DNA of 64,000 nt from Paramixta manurensis (GTDB taxonomy: Bacteria > Pseudomonadota > Gammaproteobacteria > Enterobacterales > Enterobacteriaceae). The notes below the pieces were generated by a model. It did no database searches, had not been told where the DNA came from, and saw only the letters and a list, made by a program, of their open reading frames with translations. Both the position numbers and the translations under genes were made by a program. Below are positions 8,265 to 17,738 of this stretch, one piece after another (position 1 is the stretch's first letter; each line of letters begins with the position of its first letter). Where the stretch lies: contig NZ_CP054212.1 in NCBI RefSeq assembly GCF_013285385.1, positions 2,170,001 through 2,234,000 of the forward strand, read 5' to 3'.

Positions 8265-11200
8265 ATGATCCCACAGATTTCTCAGGCGCCGGGCCTCGTT
8301 CAACTGGTGCTGACATTTTTGGATACGCTAAAGCAACAGGGTTTTACCGGCGACACCGCCACCAGTTATGCCGACCGCCTCACCATGTCCACCGATAACA
8401 GCATTTATCAACTGCTGCCGGATGCGGTTATCTTCCCGCGTTCAACCGCCGATGTCGCATTGATTGCGCGCCTGGCCGGTGAAGAGCGTTTTACCAGCCT
8501 GATTTTTACTCCACGCGGAGGTGGCACCGGGACTAATGGTCAGTCGCTGAATCAGGGCATTGTGGTTGATATGTCGCGCTATATGAACCGTATTCTGGAA
8601 ATTAATCCTGAGCAGGGATGGGTGCGGGTTGAAGCGGGGGTGATTAAAGATCAACTGAATGCCTGGTTAAAACCTTACGGCTATTTTTTCTCTCCGGAGC
8701 TTTCTACCAGTAACCGGGCCACCTTAGGCGGCATGATCAATACCGACGCCTCGGGTCAGGGGTCGTTGGTATATGGTAAAACATCGGACCATGTCCTGGG
8801 TCTACGCGCCGTGTTGCTGGGCGGCGATATGCTTGATACCCGCGCGATGCCGGTCTCGCTGGCGGAACAACTGGCGCAAGAGAAGACCCCGGAAGGGAAT
8901 ATTTATCGCACGGTGTTAAATCGCTGTCGCGAGCAACGCGCACTCATCGTCGAGAAGTTTCCAAAACTTAACCGCTTCCTGACCGGCTACGATCTGCGCC
9001 ATGTCCTCAGCGATGATCTACAAACCTTCGATTTGACGCGTATCTTGTGCGGCGCAGAGGGAACGCTGGCGTTTATTACCGAGGCGCGGTTGGATATTAC
9101 GCCGTTGCCGAAGGTGCGTCGTCTGGTCAACATTAAGTATGACTCGTTCGATTCGGCGCTGCGTAATGCGCCATTCATGGTTGCCGCGCAAGCGCTGTCA
9201 GTCGAAACGGTGGATTCAAAAGTGCTGAACCTGGCGCGTGAAGACATCGTCTGGCACTCGGTACGTGAATTGATTACGGATGTGCCTGATCAAGAGATGT
9301 TAGGGCTGAATATTGTCGAGTTTGCCGGCGATGATGAGGCACTGATCAACGGGCAAATTGACACGTTATGCCAGCGCCTCGATGAATTAATGGCGGCGCG
9401 CGAAGGCGGCGTGATTGGCTGGCAACTGTGTGATGATTTGAGCGGCATTGAGCGTATCTACGCGATGCGTAAAAAGGCGGTCGGCCTGTTGGGGAATGCC
9501 AAAGGGCGTGCCAAACCGATTCCGTTTGTTGAGGATACCGCCGTGCCGCCGCACAACCTGGCGGATTATATTGCTGAATTTCGCGCCTTGCTGGATCAAC
9601 ATGGGCTCGACTATGGCATGTTTGGTCATGTTGATGCGGGCGTATTACATGTGCGTCCGGCGCTGGATATGTGCGATCCGCAACAAGAGTTGTTGATGAA
9701 GCAGATTTCAGATGAGGTCGTGGCCTTGACGGCGCGTTATGGCGGTCTGTTGTGGGGCGAGCATGGAAAAGGCTTCCGCGCGCAATACAGTCCAGCCTTC
9801 TTTGGTGAAACACTGTATAACGAATTACGCCATATTAAAGCCGCGTTCGATCCGGCTAACCGGCTCAATCCCGGAAAAATTTGCGCGCCATATGGGGTTG
9901 ATGACCCAATGCTGCAAGTGGATGCGGTGAAACGCGGTACTTTTGACCGGCAAATTCCGCTTACCGTGCGCAGCGAGTGGCGTGGCGCCATGGAGTGTAA
10001 CGGCAATGGCCTGTGCTTCAATTTCGATACGCGCAGCCCAATGTGTCCATCGATGAAGATTACCCGTGATCGTATTCACTCACCGAAAGGCCGCGCGACG
10101 CTCACCCGTGAATGGCTACGTCTGCTGGCGGAAAAGGGCGTCGATCCACAACAGTTGGAGCAGCAGTTGCCGGAATCGGGCGTCAGCCTACGCGGTCTGA
10201 TTGCCCGCACGCGCAACAGTTGGCATGCCAAAAAAGGCGAATACGATTTCTCGCATGAGGTGAAAGAGGCCATGTCCGGTTGCCTCGCCTGTAAAGCCTG
10301 TTCAACGCAATGCCCGATAAAAATTGATGTGCCGGGCTTCCGTTCGCGTTTCCTGCAGCTTTATCACACCCGTTATTTGCGTCCGCTGAGCGATCATTTG
10401 GTTGCCAGTGTGGAAAGTTATGCGCCGTTGATGGCGCGAGCGCCAAAAACCTTTAATTTCTTCCTAAAACAGCCGTGGCTGCGTGAGCTAAGTAAAAAAC
10501 ATGTCGGCATGGTCGACCTGCCACTGCTCTCCTCACCGACGCTTAAACAGCAGTTAGCGGGGCATCAGGCGACCACGGTTACGCTGGAAAAACTGGAGCT
10601 ATTCAGTCCGCAACAGCGCGAAAAAACCGTACTGGTGGTACAAGATCCGTTTACCAGCTATTACGAAGCACAGTTAGTGGCCGATTTTGTTCGGCTGATT
10701 GAAAAACTGGGCTATCGCCCGGTGGTATTGCCCTTTTCCCCCAACGGCAAAGCGCAGCATATTAAAGGCTTTTTACAACGTTTTGCGCGCACCGCACAGA
10801 AAACGGCGGATTTTCTTAGCCGGGTGGCAAAATTGGGGATGCCGCTGGTGGGCGTCGATCCGGCATTAGTGCTGTGCTACCGCGACGAATATCGCCAGAC
10901 GTTGGGTGAATCGCGCGGTGAGTTTCACGTTGAGCTAGTGCATGAGTGGTTACAAAAGGCGTTGGCAACGCGTGAAGTACAGCCGACCAGTGGCGAAGCC
11001 TGGTATCTGTTTGGTCACTGTACCGAAGTGACGGCGCTGCCATCGGCACCGAAGCAGTGGGAAACCATTTTTGCCCGTTTTGGCGCCCGGCTGGAAAACG
11101 TCAATGTTGGCTGTTGTGGGATGGCAGGCACTTACGGGCATGAACGTAAGAATCTGGAAAACTCTCTCGGCATTTATGAGCTGTCCTGGCATCCGCAATT

Positions 11201-11318
11201 ACAAAAATTGCCGCGACAGCGCTGTTTGGCGACCGGTTACTCCTGCCGTAGCCAGGTCAAACGGATTGAAGGAAACGGCATGCGCCATCCCTTACAGGCT
11301 CTACTGGAGATCATTTGA
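8265..11318 (+). CDS. ydiJ: FAD-linked oxidase / iron-sulfur protein YdiJ (D-2-hydroxyglutarate dehydrogenase type)
   Basis: 1017 residues (E. coli 1018). Domain order: FAD-binding type-4 domain at about 45-270 (PRGGGTGTNGQSLN, GGMINTDASGQGS), FAD-oxidase C-terminal domain at about 270-540 (GYGMFGHVDAGVLHVRP-like stretch, LWGEHGKGFRA), a cysteine cluster CNGNGLCFNF...MCPSM near 585, a 4Fe-4S motif GCLACKACSTQCP near 670, and a C-terminal cysteine-rich region with CCGMAGTYGHE near 945. The architecture is that of D-lactate/D-2-hydroxyglutarate dehydrogenases; YdiJ has been described as acting on D-2-hydroxyglutarate, which I take from general knowledge. Ends in a TGATG overlap with menI, so the two are translationally coupled. 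Confidence 0.92.
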   Translation: MIPQISQAPGLVQLVLTFLDTLKQQGFTGDTATSYADRLTMSTDNSIYQLLPDAVIFPRSTADVALIARLAGEERFTSLIFTPRGGGTGTNGQSLNQGIVVDMSRYMNRILEINPEQGWVRVEAGVIKDQLNAWLKPYGYFFSPELSTSNRATLGGMINTDASGQGSLVYGKTSDHVLGLRAVLLGGDMLDTRAMPVSLAEQLAQEKTPEGNIYRTVLNRCREQRALIVEKFPKLNRFLTGYDLRHVLSDDLQTFDLTRILCGAEGTLAFITEARLDITPLPKVRRLVNIKYDSFDSALRNAPFMVAAQALSVETVDSKVLNLAREDIVWHSVRELITDVPDQEMLGLNIVEFAGDDEALINGQIDTLCQRLDELMAAREGGVIGWQLCDDLSGIERIYAMRKKAVGLLGNAKGRAKPIPFVEDTAVPPHNLADYIAEFRALLDQHGLDYGMFGHVDAGVLHVRPALDMCDPQQELLMKQISDEVVALTARYGGLLWGEHGKGFRAQYSPAFFGETLYNELRHIKAAFDPANRLNPGKICAPYGVDDPMLQVDAVKRGTFDRQIPLTVRSEWRGAMECNGNGLCFNFDTRSPMCPSMKITRDRIHSPKGRATLTREWLRLLAEKGVDPQQLEQQLPESGVSLRGLIARTRNSWHAKKGEYDFSHEVKEAMSGCLACKACSTQCPIKIDVPGFRSRFLQLYHTRYLRPLSDHLVASVESYAPLMARAPKTFNFFLKQPWLRELSKKHVGMVDLPLLSSPTLKQQLAGHQATTVTLEKLELFSPQQREKTVLVVQDPFTSYYEAQLVADFVRLIEKLGYRPVVLPFSPNGKAQHIKGFLQRFARTAQKTADFLSRVAKLGMPLVGVDPALVLCYRDEYRQTLGESRGEFHVELVHEWLQKALATREVQPTSGEAWYLFGHCTEVTALPSAPKQWETIFARFGARLENVNVGCCGMAGTYGHERKNLENSLGIYELSWHPQLQKLPRQRCLATGYSCRSQVKRIEGNGMRHPLQALLEII

Positions 11319-11761
11319 TGGCAATCTGGAAACGACCGGCGTCGCTTGAACAACTCAATCAAGGGAGCCTGGGATGTATGGTGGAACACGTAGGGATTCG
11401 TTTTACCGTGCTGCACGATGATGGGCTGGAGGCGACGATGCCGGTCGATAGTCGCACCCGACAACCGTTTGGTCTATTGCACGGTGGCGCATCGGTGGTA
11501 TTAGCGGAAAGCCTTGGCTCAATGGCGGGCTATTTGTGTACCACCGGGGAGGATTACGTGGTAGGGCTCGAGATTAACGCTAACCACGTTCGCGCCGCGC
11601 GTGAAGGTGAAGTCCGCGGCGTTTGCCGGGCGCTGCATTTGGGACGCTCGCACCAAGTCTGGCAAATTGACATTTTCGACCGCGAGAACCGCCTCTGCTG
11701 CACCTCACGTCTCACCACCGCTGTGATGTATGCTGACGATAACGCATTTCGGCGGCGTTAA
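11318..11761 (+). CDS. menI: 1,4-dihydroxy-2-naphthoyl-CoA hydrolase
   Basis: Hot-dog-fold thioesterase of menaquinone synthesis (formerly YdiI). The ATG at 11318 overlaps the ydiJ stop by one base (TGATG); a TTG one codon earlier is a less likely start. 147 residues against 136 in E. coli, the extra being a longer C-terminal tail (YADDNAFRRR). Visible family core: FGLLHGGASVVLAESLGSMAG, with the catalytic Glu at residue 64, and GLEINANHVRAAREG. The stop codon overlaps, by two bases and on the other strand, the stop of the next gene, with no terminator between. Confidence 0.9.
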   Translation: MAIWKRPASLEQLNQGSLGCMVEHVGIRFTVLHDDGLEATMPVDSRTRQPFGLLHGGASVVLAESLGSMAGYLCTTGEDYVVGLEINANHVRAAREGEVRGVCRALHLGRSHQVWQIDIFDRENRLCCTSRLTTAVMYADDNAFRRR

Positions 11762-12162
11762 AACATCCAGGCGGCGCGCTTAACAAAATCACTCTGTAGC
11801 GCGGTGGCTTTCTCCCAGTCACCGCACAAAGTAAGATGGTGGCAGAGTTGTGTCAGTGAATGTCGCGCCAGTTGCCAAGCCTGCATACGGAAAAGTTTAT
11901 CCCGCTCGGCGTTCCCCAACTCCTGTAGCAGACGATGATGCAATTTCCCCAACGCGTGTAGATAACTCTGGTCATCACCATTGAGTTGACATAATTCGGC
12001 CATATCTAAACAGGTATCATTAAATTTGCGTAATTGTGTCAGTGAACAATCAGGGCGATTTAGCCTGGCCTGGGCCATATAAAAATCAACGGTAATATCG
12101 CGTACGGAAAATTTATAGTCATCAATTTTGCCTTGCAGCCAGGCGTTAACCGAAACGTTCAT
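11758..12162 (-). CDS. unrecognised protein, probably Fur-regulated
   Basis: 134 residues from ATG 12162, which has a good ribosome site (AGGTAG eight bases upstream). A longer reading from 12201 would start inside a Fur box and is rejected. I do not recognise the family. The protein is soluble-looking and predicted mostly helical (runs such as LHALGKLHHRLLQELG and DKLFRMQAWQLARHSL), with five cysteines (PDC, DTC, ELC, QLC, TLC) and seven histidines, but no signal peptide or membrane span. It is convergent with menI and divergent from the suf operon. A 14/15 Fur box 22-40 bases upstream of the ATG implies repression by iron, so a role in iron or Fe-S stress is an inference from context. Confidence 0.75.
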   Translation of the reverse strand: MNVSVNAWLQGKIDDYKFSVRDITVDFYMAQARLNRPDCSLTQLRKFNDTCLDMAELCQLNGDDQSYLHALGKLHHRLLQELGNAERDKLFRMQAWQLARHSLTQLCHHLTLCGDWEKATALQSDFVKRAAWMF

Positions 12163-12183
12163 CGTACTACCTATTTTTGTGCT

Positions 12184-12202
12184 AATGAGAATCATTATCA
12201 TA
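12184..12202. promoter_or_regulatory. Fur box of the unknown gene
   Basis: TGAGAATCATTATCA (12186-12200) matches the 15-base Fur core at 14 positions and lies directly upstream of the minus-strand gene starting at 12162. Confidence 0.85.
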
Positions 12203-12558
12203 GTGTAATTGACGCATTATTCAATCCACTGGCGCGGCAAATTTATCGATTAATGCTGCCTGTCAGTAAAATCGGTATTAACAATCCTCAGGTCTTACTT
12301 TCGGCGTAAAATGATTATTATTAGTATTTAGCGTAACGGCATTAAAAATTAGTTATTGATATTAAACACTATTTTATCATGACAAGACGAAAGCCAGAGC
12401 AGGCAGCAATCCGCTCATGAGGGTCTATCCTTAGTAAACAGGTACCAAAAAAGCTATTTTAGGCTTATCCCTGCAAAACAAGAGGTTGAAGTGATAATCG
12501 TTATCACTAACATAGGGGTATTAGCCTAAAGAGGCTACGCATCGCGAGGTATGAAATT
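12203..12558 (+). promoter_or_regulatory. suf operon upstream region with Fur box
   Basis: No gene is seen in these 356 bases. TGATAATCGTTATCA at 12492-12506 is a perfect inverted repeat and matches the Fur core at 14 of 15 positions, 53 bases before the sufA ATG. In E. coli sufA is controlled by Fur, IscR, OxyR and IHF; I could not identify convincing IscR or OxyR sites by eye. Confidence 0.8.
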
Positions 12559-12933
12559 ATGCAATCTGCAAATCCTGCATCCTTCTCACCGGATGACTTT
12601 GTCTGGAAAGGACTTACGCTTACCGATAGCGCAGCGCAACAGATCATTGCGCTAGCGGCGGACGATCCTCACGTCAAAGGATTAAAACTCGGTGTGAAAC
12701 AGTCTGGCTGCGCGGGCTTTGGTTATACAATGGAACTGGTAAAAGAACCGGCCAGCGATGACCTACAATTTATCCATAAGGGCGCCACACTGTTTGTTCC
12801 GCTACAGGCCATGCCGTTTATCGACGGGACGCAAGTCGACTTTGTGCGTGAAGGCCTGAATCAGATTTTTAAATTTAATAACCCTAAAGCTCAACACGCC
12901 TGCGGCTGTGGTGAGAGCTTTGGCGTAGAGTAA
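12559..12933 (+). CDS. sufA: Fe-S cluster carrier protein SufA
   Basis: A-type carrier that receives Fe-S clusters from SufBCD and passes them to apoproteins. 124 residues (E. coli 122). The three cluster-binding cysteines are present: KQSGCAGFGY (Cys51) and ACGCGESF (Cys115, Cys117). First gene of a six-gene operon; sufB starts nine bases after its stop. GCGAGG ribosome site upstream of ATG 12559. Confidence 0.95.
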   Translation: MQSANPASFSPDDFVWKGLTLTDSAAQQIIALAADDPHVKGLKLGVKQSGCAGFGYTMELVKEPASDDLQFIHKGATLFVPLQAMPFIDGTQVDFVREGLNQIFKFNNPKAQHACGCGESFGVE

Positions 12934-12941
12934 CCATCGTT

Positions 12942-14438
12942 ATGTCTCGAAACACTGAAGCATCTGATGATGTACAAATCTGGGAAGGCGGCCGTCAGAA
13001 TTACAAAGAGGGCTTCTTTACCCAACTGCAAACCGATGAGCTGGCCCACGGAATTAATGAAGAAGTGGTGCGGGCAATCTCGGCGAAGCGTAATGAACCT
13101 GAATGGATGCTTGAGTTCCGTCTGAAAGCCTATGAAGCGTGGCTGCAAATGGAAGAGCCGCACTGGCTAAAAGCGAATTACAAATCGCTTAACTATCAAG
13201 ATTACAGCTACTATTCCGCGCCTTCCTGCGGCAATTGTGATGATAGTTGCGCCTCCGAACCCGGCGCCATGCAGGCATCGGGCGGTCAGGCCGCCAGTAG
13301 CTACCTGACGCAAGAAGTTGAAAATGCCTTTAACCAGCTTGGCGTGCCGGTACGAGAAGGGAGAGAAGTGGCGGTCGATGCCATTTTTGATTCGGTATCG
13401 GTTGCGACCACCTATCGCCATAAATTGGCTGAACAAGGCATTATTTTCTGCTCGTTTGGCGAAGCCATTCAAGACCACCCGGAGTTGGTGAAAAAGTACC
13501 TCGGTACCGTGGTGCCGCATAATGATAACTTCTTTGCCGCGCTCAACTCCGCCGTGGCGTCAGATGGTACCTTTGTCTATATCCCGAAAGGGGTACGTTG
13601 CCCGATGGAGTTGTCGACCTATTTCCGCATCAATGCGGCGAAGACCGGCCAGTTTGAACGTACCATTCTGGTGGCGGATGAAGATAGCTACGTCAGCTAC
13701 ATCGAAGGGTGTTCAGCGCCAGTGCGTGATAGCTATCAGTTACATGCCGCGGTCGTGGAAGTTATCATCCATAAAAATGCCGAAGTGAAATATTCCACGG
13801 TACAGAACTGGTTCCCCGGCGGCGAAAGTGAGGGCGGTATCCTTAACTTTGTTACCAAGCGCGCGTTATGCGAGGGTGAAAACAGCAAAATGTCGTGGAC
13901 TCAGTCAGAAACCGGTTCGGCAATTACCTGGAAATATCCCAGCGTGATTCTGCGCGGCGACAATTCGATTGGTGAGTTCTTCTCAGTGGCGCTGACCAGC
14001 GGCCGCCAGCAGGCGGATACCGGCACCAAAATGATCCACATTGGTAAAAACACCAAGTCGACCATTATCTCGAAAGGGATCTCGGCCGGGAAAAGCCAAA
14101 ATACCTATCGCGGTTTAGTCAAGATCATGCCAACGGCAACCAATGCCCGCAACTTTACCCAGTGTGATTCAATGCTGATTGGGCCGGATTGCGGCGCGCA
14201 TACTTTCCCTTATGTGGAAGCGCGCAACAATACTGCGCAGCTAGAACATGAGGCAACCACTTCACGTATTGGTGAAGACCAGTTGTTTTACTGTCTACAA
14301 CGCGGCATCAGCGAAGATGATGCTATCTCAATGATCGTTAACGGTTTCTGTAAGGATGTATTCTCCGAGCTGCCGCTGGAGTTTGCCGTTGAAGCACAAA
14401 AATTATTGGCCATTAGTCTGGAGCACAGCGTCGGCTAA
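12942..14438 (+). CDS. sufB: Fe-S cluster scaffold subunit SufB
   Basis: 498 residues (E. coli 495). Part of the SufBC2D scaffold on which 2Fe-2S and 4Fe-4S clusters are assembled in the cytosol under iron limitation or oxidative stress. Family features: N-terminal helical region, then a right-handed beta-helix core. Recognisable stretches include FIPKGVRCPMELSTYF-like YIPKGVRCPMELS, EGCSAPVRDSYQLHAAVVE, NFTQCDSMLIGPDCGAHTFP (containing the cysteine implicated in sulfur transfer) and EHEATTSRIGEDQLFYC. Its C-terminal half is paralogous to SufD downstream. Confidence 0.96.
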   Translation: MSRNTEASDDVQIWEGGRQNYKEGFFTQLQTDELAHGINEEVVRAISAKRNEPEWMLEFRLKAYEAWLQMEEPHWLKANYKSLNYQDYSYYSAPSCGNCDDSCASEPGAMQASGGQAASSYLTQEVENAFNQLGVPVREGREVAVDAIFDSVSVATTYRHKLAEQGIIFCSFGEAIQDHPELVKKYLGTVVPHNDNFFAALNSAVASDGTFVYIPKGVRCPMELSTYFRINAAKTGQFERTILVADEDSYVSYIEGCSAPVRDSYQLHAAVVEVIIHKNAEVKYSTVQNWFPGGESEGGILNFVTKRALCEGENSKMSWTQSETGSAITWKYPSVILRGDNSIGEFFSVALTSGRQQADTGTKMIHIGKNTKSTIISKGISAGKSQNTYRGLVKIMPTATNARNFTQCDSMLIGPDCGAHTFPYVEARNNTAQLEHEATTSRIGEDQLFYCLQRGISEDDAISMIVNGFCKDVFSELPLEFAVEAQKLLAISLEHSVG

Positions 14439-14488
14439 GCCGCGCTGAACAATGCGGAGTTGCCTAACGGCAAGCTGAAGGAAATTTT

Positions 14489-15235
14489 ATGTTAAGTATT
14501 AAAGATTTACAGGTAAGCATTGAAGACAAGGCCATCTTGCGCGGGCTGGACCTGGAGGTTAAGCCCGGCGAAGTACACGCTATTATGGGGCCAAACGGCT
14601 CCGGCAAAAGTACCTTGTCCGCTACGCTTGCCGGGCGTGAAGAATATGAAGTCACAGGCGGCTCGGTTCATTTTAAAGGTAAAGACTTGCTGGAACTTTC
14701 GCCGGAAGACCGGGCGGGAGAAGGCATCTTTATGGCTTTCCAGTATCCGGTAGAGATTCCGGGCGTCAGCAACCAGTTTTTCCTACAGACCGCCGTTAAC
14801 GCGGTACGCAAATATCGTGAGCAGGAAACACTTGATCGCTTTGATTTTCAGGACTTTATCGAAGAAAAAATCCACCTACTGAAAATGCCGGAAGATTTGC
14901 TGACTCGCTCGGTCAACGTTGGCTTCTCCGGTGGCGAAAAGAAACGTAACGATATTCTGCAAATGGCGGCGCTGGAACCGGAATTATGTATCCTTGATGA
15001 AACCGACTCCGGTTTGGATATTGATGCGCTAAAAATTGTCGCGAACGGCGTTAATTCGCTGCGTGACGGAAAGCGGGCTTTTATCATCGTCACCCACTAC
15101 CAGCGTATTCTTGACTATATCAAGCCGGATTATGTGCATGTGCTGTATCAGGGCAAGATCGTGAAATCCGGTGATTTTACGCTGGTGAAACAGTTGGAGG
15201 AGCAAGGCTATGGCTGGCTTACCGACCAAGAGTGA
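14489..15235 (+). CDS. sufC: Fe-S assembly ATPase SufC
   Basis: ABC-type ATPase of the SufBC2D complex, cytosolic. 248 residues, the same as E. coli. Walker A GPNGSGKST at about residues 34-42, Q-loop MAFQYPVEIPG, signature NVGFSGGEKKRNDILQ, Walker B LCILDETDSGLD, and H-loop IIVTHYQRIL are all intact. Ribosome site AAGGAAA precedes ATG 14489. The last 26 bases overlap the start of sufD, indicating translational coupling. Confidence 0.97.
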   Translation: MLSIKDLQVSIEDKAILRGLDLEVKPGEVHAIMGPNGSGKSTLSATLAGREEYEVTGGSVHFKGKDLLELSPEDRAGEGIFMAFQYPVEIPGVSNQFFLQTAVNAVRKYREQETLDRFDFQDFIEEKIHLLKMPEDLLTRSVNVGFSGGEKKRNDILQMAALEPELCILDETDSGLDIDALKIVANGVNSLRDGKRAFIIVTHYQRILDYIKPDYVHVLYQGKIVKSGDFTLVKQLEEQGYGWLTDQE

Positions 15236-16490
15236 TAACGCGCTGCAGCGTTGGCATCACCTGTTTGAATCGCACGGTAGAAAACGTTCGTTACAGGCGC
15301 AGCAGCACTGGCAACAGCTAATGCGGCTCGGCTTGCCAACCCGTAAGCAAGAGAACTGGAAATATACGCCGCTGGATACGTTACTGGGCGAAAATTTTGT
15401 ACTGCCCGAGGCCACGCAGGTGACTGAGGCGGATGTCGCCGCGTTGGCCTTGCCGCTGGATGCTGTTCGTTTGGTGTTTATCGACGGTCAGTTTAACGCC
15501 GCTTTGAGCGATAGCGCACACGGTAACTATCAGATTGAGATTTCCCATGCGGCGGAGCGGCGTGATTTTGAGGCGCCGGTACAACCGGAGGTCTTCTTGC
15601 ATCTGACCGAAAGCCTGGCTGAAGAGGCGACAACGATTCGGCTGCCGCGCGGCAAAGTAGCCGAGCGTCCGCTGTACTTGCTGCATATTAGTAGCGCCAG
15701 CGCGCCGGATGAGATGAATACGATGCATTATCGTCACCATCTGGATGTTGAAGAGGGCGCTGATGCGCGAGTGATTGAACACTACGTTAGCTTAGGCGAG
15801 GGTGCTCATTTTACCGGCGCTCGCCTGAGTATGGTGGTAAGTAACAACGCCCGCCTAAGCCACACTAAGCTGTCGTTTGAAAATGCCGAGAGCTACCACT
15901 TTGCACACAACGACCTGATCGTAGCGCGTGATGCGCAGGTGAGTAGCCAAAGTTTTCTACTGGGAGCCGGGTTAAGCCGTCATAACACCAGTACGCGGCT
16001 GAATGGCGAGAACAGTACGTTGTCAATTAACAGTCTGGTGCTGCCAATCGAGAAAGAGGTGTGCGATACCCGGACTTGGGTTGAACACAATAAAGGTTAC
16101 TGTCAGAGCCGCCAGCTACACAAAACCATCGTACGCGATCGCGCCAGAGCGGTATTTAACGGCATGATCAAGGTCGCGCCGCACGCGCTGAAGACCGATG
16201 GGCAGATGACCAATAATAATCTGCTGTTAGGGCGTTTGGCGGAAGTGGATACCAAGCCGCAGCTTGAGATCTACGCGGATGATGTGAAATGTAGCCATGG
16301 TGCAACCATCGGACGTATTGATGACGAACAAATGTTCTATCTACGTTCACGCGGTATCGATGAGGACGCGGCGCAGCGCATGATCATTTATGCGTTCGCG
16401 GCGGAACTGACCGAAGCCATTGAAGATGAAACGCTGAAATCGATTGTGCTGCAACGCATCGCACAACGGTTTCCCGGAGGCATCAAATGA
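15210..16490 (+). CDS. sufD: Fe-S cluster scaffold subunit SufD
   Basis: 426 residues (E. coli 423); partner of SufB in the scaffold, required for iron entry. The start MAGLPTKSDNALQRWHHLFE is the same as in E. coli and justifies the 26-base overlap with sufC, whose stop lies downstream. Conserved regions: RKQENWKYTPL, HYRHHLDVEEGADARVIEHY, FNGMIKVAPHALKTDGQMTN, NNLLLGRLAEVDTKPQLEIY, and DDVKCSHGATIGRIDDEQMF. Overlaps sufS by four bases (ATGA). Confidence 0.96.
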   Translation: MAGLPTKSDNALQRWHHLFESHGRKRSLQAQQHWQQLMRLGLPTRKQENWKYTPLDTLLGENFVLPEATQVTEADVAALALPLDAVRLVFIDGQFNAALSDSAHGNYQIEISHAAERRDFEAPVQPEVFLHLTESLAEEATTIRLPRGKVAERPLYLLHISSASAPDEMNTMHYRHHLDVEEGADARVIEHYVSLGEGAHFTGARLSMVVSNNARLSHTKLSFENAESYHFAHNDLIVARDAQVSSQSFLLGAGLSRHNTSTRLNGENSTLSINSLVLPIEKEVCDTRTWVEHNKGYCQSRQLHKTIVRDRARAVFNGMIKVAPHALKTDGQMTNNNLLLGRLAEVDTKPQLEIYADDVKCSHGATIGRIDDEQMFYLRSRGIDEDAAQRMIIYAFAAELTEAIEDETLKSIVLQRIAQRFPGGIK

Positions 16491-17710
16491 ATTTCGATCT
16501 GACACGCGTAAGGGCCGATTTTCCGATTCTGGCGCGTGAGGTCAATGGGCAACCGTTAGCCTATCTCGACAGTGCCGCCAGCGCGCAGAAACCGCTGGTG
16601 GTGATCAATGCGGAAAGCCATTTTTATCAGCATGGCTACGCGGCGGTACACCGAGGCATTCATACCATGAGCGCCGAAGCGACCACTGAGATGGAGAACG
16701 TGCGCACGCAGGCGGCGCGTTTTCTGAATGCCGCATCGCCGGAAGAGATTGTATTCGTTAAGGGCACTACCGAAGGGATTAACCTGGTGGCGAACAGTTG
16801 GGGCGCCAGCCAGCTACAGCCCGGTGATAACCTGATTATTACGGCGATGGAGCATCATGCCAATATTGTGCCGTGGCAGATGGTTGCAGCGCGTACCGGC
16901 GCGGAAATTCGGGTATTGGCAATTACTGATGATGGCGAACTGGCAACGGAACAGTTGGCATCGCTGATTGATAGCCGTACGCGGTTGCTGGCGGTGACCC
17001 ACGTCTCTAATGTGCTGGGCACCATTAACCCGGTTGAGGCGCTGGTTGCGCAGGCGAAAGCGGCGGGGTTGATTACGCTGGTGGATGGCGCGCAAGCGGT
17101 AATGCACCAGAAAGTGGATGTGCAGGCGATCGATTGTGACTTTTATGTGTTCTCCGGCCATAAAATTTACGGTCCTTCCGGTATTGGCATCCTGTACGGG
17201 CGTAAAACGGTGCTGGATACGCTACCACCATGGGAAGGCGGTGGCTCGATGATCGATGTCGTTACGCTGCCGGAAGGAACCACCTATGGTAAAGCGCCAT
17301 GGCGTTTTGAGGCCGGTTCACCGAATACTGCCGGTATTATCGGTCTCGGCGCTGCGCTGGCTTACGTTGAGGAGTTGGGACTGGAGAACATTCAGCAACG
17401 CGAGCAAATCTTAATGCGTTACGCGTTGGATAAGCTGGCTTCGGTTCCTGGCATTCAGATGTATGGGCCGCAACATCGCGCTGGCGTTATTGCGTTTAAC
17501 CTTGGCCCGCATCATGCCTACGATGTGGGGAGTTTCCTTGACCAATACGGAATTGCTATTCGTACCGGGCACCACTGCGCGATGCCGTTGATGAAACACT
17601 ACGGCGTTCCAGCCATGTGTCGCGCCTCTTTCGCCATGTATAATAGTGAAGAAGAGGCCGATCGACTGGCGGCCGGTTTGACACGCATTCACCGTTTGCT
17701 GGGCGGCTAA
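16487..17710 (+). CDS. sufS: cysteine desulfurase SufS
   Basis: PLP-dependent group II cysteine desulfurase: removes sulfur from cysteine and hands it to SufE for SUF assembly. 407 residues (E. coli 406). PLP-lysine is Lys226 in FVFSGHKIYGPSGIG; the active cysteine is Cys364 in RTGHHCAMPLM. Other features: NSWG, MEHHANIVPWQ and RFEAGSPNTAGI (PLP phosphate and dimer contacts). Starts in an ATGA overlap with sufD. Confidence 0.97.
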   Translation: MNFDLTRVRADFPILAREVNGQPLAYLDSAASAQKPLVVINAESHFYQHGYAAVHRGIHTMSAEATTEMENVRTQAARFLNAASPEEIVFVKGTTEGINLVANSWGASQLQPGDNLIITAMEHHANIVPWQMVAARTGAEIRVLAITDDGELATEQLASLIDSRTRLLAVTHVSNVLGTINPVEALVAQAKAAGLITLVDGAQAVMHQKVDVQAIDCDFYVFSGHKIYGPSGIGILYGRKTVLDTLPPWEGGGSMIDVVTLPEGTTYGKAPWRFEAGSPNTAGIIGLGAALAYVEELGLENIQQREQILMRYALDKLASVPGIQMYGPQHRAGVIAFNLGPHHAYDVGSFLDQYGIAIRTGHHCAMPLMKHYGVPAMCRASFAMYNSEEEADRLAAGLTRIHRLLGG

Positions 17711-17738
17711 TCGTTCCCGGCAGGCAAGGGAGGAGCTA

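Noticed and set aside
9346..9813. 155-codon minus-strand open frame inside ydiJ
   Set aside because: Antisense shadow of a conserved gene with low-complexity Arg/Pro/His content.
12203..12491. IscR and OxyR sites upstream of sufA
   Set aside because: Attempts to align the known consensus patterns by eye gave too many mismatches; only the Fur box is reported.
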